Assembly (NCBI GenBank): GCA_947461335.1
Contig: CANHLB010000078.1
Span: 1-7,676, forward strand
DNA from: Burkholderiaceae bacterium
GTDB taxonomy: Bacteria > Pseudomonadota > Gammaproteobacteria > Burkholderiales > Burkholderiaceae
DNA length: 7,676 nt
Reading direction: 5' to 3'
Position 1 is the stretch's first letter, and each line of letters opens with the position of its first letter. Positions 1-5,847 of this stretch are shown one piece after another. The translations under genes were made by a program, and so were the position numbers. The notes below the pieces were generated by a model that had not been told where the DNA came from, searched no databases, and saw only the letters and a program-made list of their open reading frames with translations.

Positions 1-585
1 GGTTTTCAATTAGAGATCGGCGGCCCTGATGGTATGAAACTACAAACCAAGTTACTCATTAATTGTGCGGGCATGAGTGCTCCAGCAGTTGCAAAAAAGA
101 TTGAGGGCTTACATCAAGATCAAATACCAAAAGCCTATTTTGCAAAAGGAAATTACTTTTCACTCTCAGGAAAATCACCTTTTAACCATTTGATTTATCC
201 AATCCCTGAGCCTGGCGGTCTTGGTGTGCACCTCACTTTAGATATGGGCGGTCAAGCTAAGTTTGGTCCAGATGTGGAGTGGCTTGATATTCAAAACGAA
301 GAACAAATTGATTACACCGTTGATCTCAAAAGAGCAGAGGGCTTTTATGAGGCTGTCCGCCGTTACTGGCCAGAACTCAAAGACAACTCCTTGCAAGCAG
401 ATTATTCAGGAGTGAGAGCCAAAATTGTTCCACCAAATACACCCGCTGGAGACTTTTGCTTTAATACCCCCAGTGACCATGGCCTGCAAGGCCTATATAA
501 CTTATACGGCTTTGAGTCCCCAGGATTGACCTCTAGTCTGGCTATTGCCAAGCATTTAGAGGAAAAAATCAAAAGTTCTCTATAA
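1..585 (+). CDS. FAD-dependent oxidoreductase (DAO / L-2-hydroxyglutarate dehydrogenase-like), 3' part
   Basis: The reading frame is open from base 1, upstream of the first internal Met at 34, so the gene begins outside the window; 194 residues and the stop are visible. Seen: an internal NCAG motif after a hydrophobic strand (typical of the segment where the FAD domain resumes), YPIPEPGGLGVHLTLD, a GVRAK motif, and a C-terminal LYGFESPGLTSSLAIAKHL. The last resembles the glycine/serine-rich FAD-contacting end of the DAO superfamily. Known of the family: these flavoproteins oxidise 2-hydroxy acids or amines with FAD; the GVH strand resembles L-2-hydroxyglutarate oxidases. The dinucleotide-binding GxGxxG motif would be in the missing N-terminus. 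The substrate cannot be told from this part. The gene ends 35 bp before a tRNA gene, and no terminator hairpin follows its stop. Confidence 0.85.
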   Translation, partial: GFQLEIGGPDGMKLQTKLLINCAGMSAPAVAKKIEGLHQDQIPKAYFAKGNYFSLSGKSPFNHLIYPIPEPGGLGVHLTLDMGGQAKFGPDVEWLDIQNEEQIDYTVDLKRAEGFYEAVRRYWPELKDNSLQADYSGVRAKIVPPNTPAGDFCFNTPSDHGLQGLYNLYGFESPGLTSSLAIAKHLEEKIKSSL

Positions 586-586
586 T
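555..586 (+). promoter_or_regulatory. Probable promoter of the tRNA-Ser gene, overlapping the upstream stop codon
   Basis: A perfect sigma-70 -10 hexamer, TATAAT, lies at 581-586 and contains the TAA stop (583-585) of the preceding gene. Transcription would start near 592-594, about 28 nt before the mature tRNA 5' end, a usual leader length. The -35 element is poor: TTAGAG at 556-561 has a 19-bp spacer and TTTAGA at 555-560 has 20. The assignment rests on the -10 box and its position. Confidence 0.5.
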
Positions 587-620
587 CTAGGGCTTGGATC
601 TCATTAAGATTCACACGAAT

Positions 621-710
621 GGAAGAGTGGCAGAGCGGTTGAATGCACCAGTCTTGAAAACTGGCGAGGATGAAAGTCCTCCGTGAGTTCGAATCTCACC
701 TCTTCCGCCA
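621..710 (+). tRNA. tRNA-Ser (anticodon UGA)
   Basis: A complete class II cloverleaf can be folded by hand. The acceptor stem pairs GGAAGAG (621-627) with CTCTTCC (700-706), followed by discriminator G707 and an encoded CCA (708-710). The anticodon stem CCAGT/ACTGG (648-652/660-664) closes the loop CTTGAAA, with anticodon TGA at 655-657 reading UCA. A long variable arm (665-682) with stem GAGGA/TCCTC is the serine hallmark, and discriminator G fits serine. The T-arm is GTGAG-TTCGAAT-CTCAC (683-699). It appears to be transcribed alone, with its own promoter and terminator. Confidence 0.97.
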
Positions 711-720
711 AATTGTCTTA

Positions 721-748
721 AAAGAAGAGGCTTCTTGGCCTCTTTTTT
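721..748 (+). terminator. Rho-independent terminator of the tRNA-Ser gene
   Basis: The stem AAGAGGC (725-731) pairs with GCCTCTT (738-744) around a 6-nt loop. The 3' side runs into TTTT (745-748), which can also pair back with AAAG at 721-724. It begins 11 nt after the encoded CCA end. Confidence 0.85.
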
Positions 749-780
749 ATTTCTTCCCAAAAAAAGCCCCCCGTTCAGTT

Positions 781-796
781 TTTGATGCACATCAAA
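781..796. promoter_or_regulatory. Perfect FNR-type (CRP/FNR superfamily) binding box
   Basis: TTTGAT-GCAC-ATCAAA is a 6-bp inverted repeat with a 4-bp spacer. It contains an exact match to the FNR/Anr/Dnr consensus TTGAT-N4-ATCAA (782-795). It lies about 100 bp upstream of the lipoprotein start and beyond the tRNA terminator, so that gene is its only plausible target here. The presence of an FNR-family regulator in this organism is not shown by the window. Confidence 0.5.
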
Positions 797-809
797 TGTG
801 AAGTATTAT
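781..809 (+). promoter_or_regulatory. Candidate sigma-70 promoter for the lipoprotein gene
   Basis: TATTAT (804-809) matches five of six -10 positions. TTTGAT (781-786), 17 bp upstream, or TTGATG (782-787), 16 bp upstream, could serve as a weak -35. Transcription would begin near 816, leaving a leader of about 79 nt. The FNR-type box coincides with the -35, so a regulator bound there would more likely block this promoter than activate it. Classical FNR activation needs the box centred near -41.5, and no good -10 sits at that distance. Confidence 0.35.
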
Positions 810-831
810 TTGCTCAACAGACCTTTGAGCT

Positions 832-852
832 GTCTTGGCATTTCGCTAAGAC
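832..852 (+). other. 8-bp stem-loop in the lipoprotein leader
   Basis: GTCTTGGC (832-839) pairs with GCTAAGAC (845-852) through seven Watson-Crick pairs and one G-U pair, closing the 5-nt loop ATTTC. No U tract follows, so it is not an intrinsic terminator. It lies 42 nt before the start codon, inside the predicted leader RNA. It could affect mRNA stability or translation, or be the operator of a DNA-binding protein; nothing here decides. Confidence 0.3.
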
Positions 853-894
853 TACCGCCCCAGATTTAGAGCACCATTTCATCATAAGGGCGTT

Positions 895-1983
895 ATGACA
901 TCACATTACTTTAGATCTACCCAGCTCAATTTTATTTCTTGCGTTGCGATGGCAATTCTATTGTCAGCCTGCGGTGGTGGTGATAGTTCAAGCAGTCCTA
1001 GCAATGCAATCACTTTCACAACATTTAATAACCCAGCTGCAACAACGTCATCGTATTTTACGAGTCTAACGGGTATCCGAGGAGACAGTAATTCCTCAGA
1101 TGTTTACATCACTGGCGCTACGATATTAGGCAGTACGTATACAGCTCAGCTTTACAAAGGACCTTTGACCGGTGGAGGCACCTACTACACAATGTCTTAT
1201 CCATCATCTGCTGGAGCTACAACGCTAACTACTAACTCTTATAGTGCTGATAATCTCCCAAATGGTCGAGTGAACGTAGTGGGGAGTTACAACACGACCC
1301 AAAATACTTCGCAACAGGGCTATATTTATACTGGCTCAGTTGTGAATAACCCCACCTCTGGATTTCAAACAATCAATTTTCCAGGTGCCAAGTTAACTAT
1401 TCCCCATAGTGTGATGAATGACTTGGTAGTGGGCGGATATGAGCCACAGGCGGGTAGGCCACACGCTTTTATTTACCAAATCAGTACTGGCAAATTTACT
1501 CCTTTAACAGTGATGACTGATAAGAATATCGCCGAGACGGCATACGGCGTTTGGCATAACGGCGGGACTAGCTATACGATTGTTGGTGGCTTCACTGAAG
1601 TGTCTGATATAGAGCAAGCCTATATTCTTGATTATGATTCAAGCACTGGGACCATCACCAATACTACGGCTTATACCTTCAATAATCAGGCCTCAGTGTT
1701 AACCCATTTTGAAGGCATTACGACGAATGGCAGTGGTGGATATTATTTGGCAGGCTTTGGTCAAATTACTTCAACAAGCGCCGCATCTGGTGCACTTGTA
1801 AATGTGACTAGAACATCTACTGGTTTCACAAGTACACCAACATGGGTAAAGGTCACTTTCCCTGGAGCAACAACCCAGGACTCAAATACCGTTTACCAAA
1901 ATAATCTTTTAGGCACCTACGCGCCGGGTCCACTCTCATTAAATGGCTATGTAGCGAATGTCCCCATCAGTTTAATTAAATAA
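895..1983 (+). CDS. Secreted lipoprotein of six beta-propeller-like repeats, function unknown
   Basis: A 362-residue protein. Residues 1-25 form a lipoprotein signal peptide ending in the lipobox LSAC, with lipidated Cys26. GGGDSSSSPSN follows, a flexible linker; residue +2 is Gly, not Asp, so sorting to the outer membrane is the default expectation. The mature part is rich in Ser, Thr, Gly and Tyr and made of six similar units of about 53 residues. Each has a (V/L)xG(Y/F) strand followed by a YIY/AFIY-type strand; PHAFIY recalls extracellular HAF-type repeats. No catalytic motif is visible. The start ATG has AAGGG at 886-890, 4 nt away. The gene stands alone between a terminator on each side and has an FNR-type box upstream. 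It may be a surface or periplasmic binding protein or scaffold, which is inference; I do not recognise a named family. Confidence 0.85.
   Translation: MTSHYFRSTQLNFISCVAMAILLSACGGGDSSSSPSNAITFTTFNNPAATTSSYFTSLTGIRGDSNSSDVYITGATILGSTYTAQLYKGPLTGGGTYYTMSYPSSAGATTLTTNSYSADNLPNGRVNVVGSYNTTQNTSQQGYIYTGSVVNNPTSGFQTINFPGAKLTIPHSVMNDLVVGGYEPQAGRPHAFIYQISTGKFTPLTVMTDKNIAETAYGVWHNGGTSYTIVGGFTEVSDIEQAYILDYDSSTGTITNTTAYTFNNQASVLTHFEGITTNGSGGYYLAGFGQITSTSAASGALVNVTRTSTGFTSTPTWVKVTFPGATTQDSNTVYQNNLLGTYAPGPLSLNGYVANVPISLIK
1063..1962 (+). repeat. Six degenerate ~53-residue protein repeats within the lipoprotein
   Basis: The conserved glycine of the first strand recurs at residues 74 (YITG), 130 (NVVG), 180 (LVVG), 231 (TIVGG), 287 (YLAG) and 340 (NLLG), with spacings of 56, 50, 51, 56 and 53. 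A second strand recurs as QLYKG (85-89), GYIYTG (142-147), HAFIYQ (190-195), QAYILD (241-246), GALVNV (299-304) and GYVANV (351-356). FPGA occurs at 162-165 and 322-325, exactly three units apart. Regular four-strand-sized units covering the mature chain fit a six-bladed beta-propeller. The DNA is too diverged to look repetitive. Confidence 0.6.
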
Positions 1984-2011
1984 TGATTGAGCTTTAAAAG
2001 ATAAAGCCTCT

Positions 2012-2036
2012 AAGCCACTCTACGGAGTGGCTTTTT
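2012..2036 (+). terminator. Rho-independent terminator of the lipoprotein gene
   Basis: AAGCCACTC (2012-2020) pairs perfectly with GAGTGGCTT (2025-2033) around the loop TACG, closed by a C-G pair. This is the exceptionally stable UNCG tetraloop. The T run extends to 2036. It starts 28 nt after the lipoprotein stop and ends 37 nt before the histidine kinase start. Confidence 0.9.
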
Positions 2037-2044
2037 GATGCAAT

Positions 2045-2063
2045 GAGTCCCATTTTAGGGCTC
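2045..2063 (+). other. Hairpin over the only upstream Shine-Dalgarno-like site of the histidine kinase gene
   Basis: GAG-t-CCC (2045-2051) can pair with GGGCTC (2058-2063) as a 6-bp stem with one bulged T and a 6-nt loop. The 3' arm contains the GGG of AGGG (2057-2060), the only purine-rich stretch upstream of the ATG at 2074 that resembles a ribosome binding site, and that is already far away (13 nt). If the RNA folds this way, initiation would be weak or conditional. Confidence 0.25.
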
Positions 2064-2073
2064 TCGTTGTACG

Positions 2074-3528
2074 ATGGATGGCATGAAGCACTTAATTTCT
2101 ATTTATTTCTTCATTCTGGCCATCATTCAAATGGGGCTCTTATTCGGTATTGTCAACTCTTACCGAAGTCAAAATGTAGTCAGACCCAATCCTTATTGGA
2201 TGAGCTCTTTGACGGCCAATGTAGGGGGGCTATTAATTTTTGGGGGTGGAGTATTGACGGTTACAAACATTAATAGTCCGCAATTCAATTTTACTGTAGC
2301 AAATGCTTTGTTAGTTGCTGCTGCCTTGCTTCAAGCCTTATTTTGCCTATCCCTCAATCAAAAGATTTCAACTAATCTTAAAATAGCATTTGGGGTAGCT
2401 ATTGCGGTCTTCTTGATTGCGTTTGAGTATATGCGAGTAAATGCCAATTATGAATCACGCACTATTTTTATGGCTTGCATTAGCATTGTTATTTATAGCT
2501 GGCAAATCGTCATCCTAAATAGAGCGAAAAAAGAAAAACCTTCTAAACAGTTGCTTTACCTCCAATATGCCAGTTATGCAGAAATGTTTTTTGCATTAGG
2601 GCGAATGCTTGTTTTAAGTACCTTGGCACTCCCGATTATTCAGGTCGAGCAAATTCCGCAGACGCTGATTTTGTTTACCGTTGCACAATTGGTAATGAAT
2701 ACTCTTTCTTATATCGCCATTGGCGGTTATTGGGCAGAGCGCATAGCTGTAGCTAATGTACAAACACAATCGGAAAATCTAGAAATTAAGGCACTTCTCC
2801 AAGAGCGTGAGAAGTTGATTCATTCTTTAGTAAGGGCAAATAAGACGAGTTCCACTGGCGCTCTGTCAGCATCTATTGCCCATGAATTAAATCAGCCTCT
2901 TGGGGCAAGCAACCTCAATATCCAGTACTTGCTAAAAAAGTTAGCTGATGGCCAGTTGAGCCCTGTAGTTGAAAAGGAAGTGTTGGATTCCTTGCTTGCT
3001 GATAATCAACGTGCCGCCAATATCATTCGTACGCTCAGAGCTGTATTTGCGGAAGATAAGATTGAAACGATTAGGGTTGATCTTGGGGAATTGATTCAGA
3101 CTGTGCTGGGGATTACAAAATCTGAGATGCTTTCTAAAGAGATCCAAATTGTTCTTAAGCTAGAACCTAACTTATTTTTGCAGACCAATCGAAGCGAGCT
3201 CCAGCAAGTATTTTTAAATCTTTTAAACAATGCTATTGGGGCATTGGCTTCTGTAGCAAGGTTGAGCAAAACCATCACGATTGAAGGTCACCGCCTTAAT
3301 GAAGGTATAGCACTCTCATTTGCAGATAATGGTACTGGCGTTTCTGAAGAAGCACGGGCCCATTTGTTTGAGCTACTGAGTGATAGCAAAAGCAAAGGAA
3401 TGGGCCTGGGTCTCTGGTTATGCAAACATATTGTGACGCGGCATGGTGGGAGTATTTCATACCAAGCCAATCCTGCTGGCGGTGCTCAATTTATTCTATG
3501 GCTACCTTTTCAATCTAGGCTCGCGTAA
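2074..3528 (+). CDS. Seven-TM membrane sensor histidine kinase, orphan
   Basis: A 484-residue kinase. The N-terminal half has about seven hydrophobic spans (roughly residues 5-27, 44-64, 74-95, 103-120, 129-148, 163-188, 195-219) and no large periplasmic domain, so it probably senses a membrane or small lipophilic signal. A short linker that may be a coiled coil (about 226-258) leads to the HisKA domain, with H-box SIAHELNQPL and phospho-acceptor His270. The HATPase_c domain shows the N-box (LNLLNNAIGAL, 381-391), G1 box DNGTG (418-422) and G2 box KGMGLGL (441-447), all intact. The H-box HELNQPL type is shared with NtrB/DctB-like kinases. ATG at 2074 or 2083 are the only possible starts, because an in-frame TAG lies at 2056; neither has a good ribosome binding site. 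No response regulator is adjacent, so the partner must be encoded elsewhere. The stop is 8 bp from the convergent CoA-transferase stop. Confidence 0.93.
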   Translation: MDGMKHLISIYFFILAIIQMGLLFGIVNSYRSQNVVRPNPYWMSSLTANVGGLLIFGGGVLTVTNINSPQFNFTVANALLVAAALLQALFCLSLNQKISTNLKIAFGVAIAVFLIAFEYMRVNANYESRTIFMACISIVIYSWQIVILNRAKKEKPSKQLLYLQYASYAEMFFALGRMLVLSTLALPIIQVEQIPQTLILFTVAQLVMNTLSYIAIGGYWAERIAVANVQTQSENLEIKALLQEREKLIHSLVRANKTSSTGALSASIAHELNQPLGASNLNIQYLLKKLADGQLSPVVEKEVLDSLLADNQRAANIIRTLRAVFAEDKIETIRVDLGELIQTVLGITKSEMLSKEIQIVLKLEPNLFLQTNRSELQQVFLNLLNNAIGALASVARLSKTITIEGHRLNEGIALSFADNGTGVSEEARAHLFELLSDSKSKGMGLGLWLCKHIVTRHGGSISYQANPAGGAQFILWLPFQSRLA

Positions 3529-3536
3529 TAGTTTCT

Positions 3537-4736
3537 TCAAGGCGTAAATGCACCACCTGCCTCAAGTGCCTTCAGCACATCGCCTGAGATACCCAGTTCT
3601 ATAAGAATTTCGCTGTTATGTTCACCTAGCAGCGGGGGGTGCTTGCGAACTTGTTGTGGGGTTCCCATCATCTTGACTGCAAAACCAATATTGGGAACAG
3701 AGCCTTCAATTGGATGATCAATTTCCATGCGCATTTGACGATGACGACCGTGCTCACTATCAAATGCTTCTGGATAAGTATTAATGGGGCCTGCCGGGAT
3801 ACCAGCAGCGAGCAGATCATCTATCCATTCATGACTTGTTCTGCTAGCGAATGTCTTTTCTAATTCAGTAGCAAGTTCTAAGCGATTGGCTAGACGTAAT
3901 GGATTAGTTCTAAAACGCGCATCTTCAAATAACTCAGGTCGACCCACTTTGTCACACAGCAGTTTCCACAGCTTTTGGTTAGTGGCGCCCATCACAAAGT
4001 AACCGTCCGAGGCTTTCATGGCTTGATAGGGAGCACTCATATGATTGGCTGTACCCAGCTTATATGGCTCAACTCCAGTGCCCCAATATTGCGCCGTATC
4101 CCAGATAGAAAATGCTAAGGCAGAATCAAATAGGGAAGCATCAATAAATTGTCCCTCACCGGTTTTAGTCTTGCCAATGTATGCCGACAAAATGCCGTAA
4201 ATAGCAAACAGTGCACAGCCAATATCGGCTACAGGAACACCCGCTTTAACCGGTGGGCCATCAGGATAGCCAGTAACACTCATCACTCCAGACATGGCTT
4301 GGGCCATTAAATCAAATCCAGGACGATCCGCCCAAGGACCTGTTTGCCCAAAACCTGAGATGCTGGCGTAGACCAAGCCAGGATTAATCACCTGTAAGGA
4401 GGGATAATCAATACCGAGTTTTTTCATGACGCCAGGGCGATAGTTTTCAACCAGGATGTCTGCTGTCTTTGCTAATTCAAAAAAGACTTTTTTGCCAGCA
4501 TCTGTTTTTAGGTTTAAGGTGAGGCTCCGCTTATTGCGGTTCATATTCAGAAAGCCCATGCTATCTGAGCCCTTCATCTTAAAGCCCATCGCACCCCGGG
4601 TTTGATCGCCAGTTCCTGGCGGCTCAATCTTGATGACATCGGCACCTAAGTCAGCCAGTAGCATGCAACAGTAAGGACCGGCCATGACCTGACTCACATC
4701 TAGCACGCGTACACCAGATAGGGGTAAAGGTCTCAT
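3537..4736 (-). CDS. CaiB/BaiF family (class III) CoA-transferase
   Basis: Class III CoA-transferases move CoA between carboxylic acids through an enzyme-bound aspartyl anhydride, usually as interlocked dimers in the cytosol. With the start at 4736 the protein has 399 residues, a usual family length. Seen: the N-terminal LSGVRVLDVSQVMAGPYC and LADLGADVIKIEPP motifs, then ENYRPGVMKKLG, GFGQTGPWADRPGFD and GYPDGPPVKAGVPVADIG. Asp171 in VPVADIG aligns with catalytic Asp169 of formyl-CoA transferase. The C-terminal AAGIPAGPINT and HPPLLGEHN segments are also family-typical. Three starts are possible. ATG at 4736 has the clear ribosome binding site, while ATG at 4775 would add 13 residues with only a weak GAG. 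TTG at 4829 would add 31, has no such site and would leave 22 bp for divergent promoters. Acid substrate and CoA donor cannot be read from sequence; the divergent Bug protein suggests an imported organic acid. Confidence 0.92.
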   Translation of the reverse strand: MRPLPLSGVRVLDVSQVMAGPYCCMLLADLGADVIKIEPPGTGDQTRGAMGFKMKGSDSMGFLNMNRNKRSLTLNLKTDAGKKVFFELAKTADILVENYRPGVMKKLGIDYPSLQVINPGLVYASISGFGQTGPWADRPGFDLMAQAMSGVMSVTGYPDGPPVKAGVPVADIGCALFAIYGILSAYIGKTKTGEGQFIDASLFDSALAFSIWDTAQYWGTGVEPYKLGTANHMSAPYQAMKASDGYFVMGATNQKLWKLLCDKVGRPELFEDARFRTNPLRLANRLELATELEKTFASRTSHEWIDDLLAAGIPAGPINTYPEAFDSEHGRHRQMRMEIDHPIEGSVPNIGFAVKMMGTPQQVRKHPPLLGEHNSEILIELGISGDVLKALEAGGAFTP

Positions 4737-4738
4737 AG

Positions 4739-4746
4739 CCCCCTTT
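4739..4746 (-). promoter_or_regulatory. Shine-Dalgarno sequence that favours the 399-residue CoA-transferase start
   Basis: On the minus strand AAAGGGGG-CT-ATG precedes the Met at 4736. The AAGG core can pair with the 16S rRNA tail at a spacing of about 5 nt. The upstream alternatives at 4775 (CGAGACA-ATG) and 4829 (TTTAG-TTG) lack anything comparable. The homologous Asp numbering (171 versus 169) also agrees with this start. Confidence 0.55.
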
Positions 4747-4794
4747 AAATCGTCCTGAGTAGGTGTTTTCGTCATTGTCTCGATTGCTCTGATA

Positions 4795-4828
4795 TGTTTA
4801 GAATGAATGTCTAATAGTATCAAAGACA
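4795..4828. promoter_or_regulatory. Divergent promoter region with TGTCT-N11-AGACA inverted repeat
   Basis: The 115 bp between the CoA-transferase start (4736) and the Bug protein start (4852) must hold both promoters. TGTCT (4808-4812) and AGACA (4824-4828) form an inverted repeat with an 11-bp spacer, giving the T-N11-A layout of LysR-type boxes. On the minus strand TTGATA (4823-4818) and TAAACA (4800-4795), 17 bp apart, could form a promoter. On the plus strand TAGTAT (4815-4820) is a possible -10 with no good -35. Both sets touch the repeat. No regulator gene is adjacent, and the hexamers are weak matches. Confidence 0.3.
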
Positions 4829-4851
4829 ACTAAATAAGATTTGGAGACTGT

Positions 4852-5841
4852 ATGTTGATTTCCCTGCCAAAATGGGCTCTACGTAGCCTGGTTGCTGTAA
4901 CTCTGAGTTGCGTATCCCTCTTTGCGCTTGCTCAGCAAGCCTTTCCAACAAAACCGATTCGACTGATCGTAGGGTTTGCTCCTGGTGGGGGCACCGATAT
5001 TGTTGCTAGAGCGATTGCACCGAAGATGAGTGAAATCTTAGGGCAAAGCATCATTATTGAAAATAAATCAGGCGCAGCTGGAACAATCGGCGCTGATTTG
5101 GTGGCTAAATCAAATCCAGATGGCTATACCTTGCTCATGGGGCACTCCAATTCAAATGCGATTGCACCATTTGTTCTTACAAGTGTTCCCTACAATCCTG
5201 CAACCGATTTCACACCCATTACCTATTTGGGCTATGTACCAAACGTATTAGTAGTAAAAGCATCATTGCCAGTGAACTCGGTAGCTCAACTCATTTCACT
5301 AGCTAAAGCTAATCCTGGTCAGATGACCTACGGCTCATCTGGTATTGGCAGTACACAGCACTTAGCGGGTGCCTTGTTTGCTAAGATCGCAGGCATTCAA
5401 ATTAATCATGTCCCATACAAGGGTAGTGGCCAAGCCATTATTGATTTGCTTGGGGGCCAGATCACGATGAACTTCGATACCTTGCCGCCGAACTTGCAAC
5501 AAATTAAAGAGGGTAACCTCAAGGCGCTAGCGATTTCTACGCCTAAACGCTTATCGATTCTGCCGAATGTACCCACCTTTAATGAAGTTGGCATTACCGG
5601 ATTTGATGTGACCAACTGGTACTCCATCATGGGTCCCAAAGGCATGGACCCTGCGGTAACAAATAAGATTGATCAAGCTGTAAAAGCAGCGATGGCAGAC
5701 CCGCAGATTAAGAAGACCTTAGATTCTCAAGGCCTGCAACCTGAAGGCCCAGCAACACCTGCCGCCTTTAGCCTTTTCTTAGCGGGTGAGCTCGCTAAAT
5801 ATCAGCGCTTAGTCAAGAGTCTCAACATTAAGGCAGAATAA
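4852..5841 (+). CDS. Bug-family (TctC-like) periplasmic solute-binding protein
   Basis: A 329-residue secreted protein. Residues 1-27 form a Sec signal peptide: Lys7 and Arg11, a hydrophobic core, then FALA before QQ, a good signal peptidase I site. The mature chain has the Bug signature in order: [17 protein letters not shown] (37-53), [12 protein letters not shown] (70-81), DGYTLLMG (90-97), [15 protein letters not shown] (159-173) and [11 protein letters not shown] (185-195). LPNVPTFNE follows at 238-246. Known of the family: these proteins trap small carboxylates in the periplasm, and some feed TctAB membrane transporters. Betaproteobacteria often carry many without a linked transporter, as here, where no tctA or tctB is in the window. 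GGAG at 4843-4846 gives a proper ribosome binding site 5 nt before the ATG. It is probably co-transcribed with the crotonase 6 bp downstream and diverges from the CoA-transferase gene. The ligand is unknown. Confidence 0.93.
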   Translation: MLISLPKWALRSLVAVTLSCVSLFALAQQAFPTKPIRLIVGFAPGGGTDIVARAIAPKMSEILGQSIIIENKSGAAGTIGADLVAKSNPDGYTLLMGHSNSNAIAPFVLTSVPYNPATDFTPITYLGYVPNVLVVKASLPVNSVAQLISLAKANPGQMTYGSSGIGSTQHLAGALFAKIAGIQINHVPYKGSGQAIIDLLGGQITMNFDTLPPNLQQIKEGNLKALAISTPKRLSILPNVPTFNEVGITGFDVTNWYSIMGPKGMDPAVTNKIDQAVKAAMADPQIKKTLDSQGLQPEGPATPAAFSLFLAGELAKYQRLVKSLNIKAE

Positions 5842-5847
5842 TTTTCT

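Noticed and set aside
402..614. Minus-strand 70-codon frame across the oxidoreductase end
   Set aside because: It is antisense to a well-supported coding region, spans the tRNA promoter region, and shows no domain or initiation signal.
744..770. Possible second hairpin pairing the T-run of the tRNA terminator with the A-run at 759-765
   Set aside because: The pairing would be nearly all A-T and would compete with the much better GC-containing terminator stem.
781..800. CRP-type (TGTGA-N6-TCACA) reading of the palindrome
   Set aside because: The half-sites are TTGAT/ATCAA with a 4-bp gap; the nearby TGTGA (797-801) has no matching half at the right distance.
711..894. tRNA-proximal integration site or mobile element remnant
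   Set aside because: No integrase gene, no direct repeat of the tRNA 3' end and no change in gene style follow the tRNA; a normal terminator and leader explain the region.
2043..2273. 76-codon plus-strand frame starting just upstream of the histidine kinase
   Set aside because: It overlaps the intact kinase gene in another frame, has no ribosome binding site, and its predicted protein has no recognisable features.
2941..3470. Three short minus-strand frames within the kinase domain
   Set aside because: They are antisense to conserved HisKA/HATPase motifs and appear to be shadows of that coding strand.
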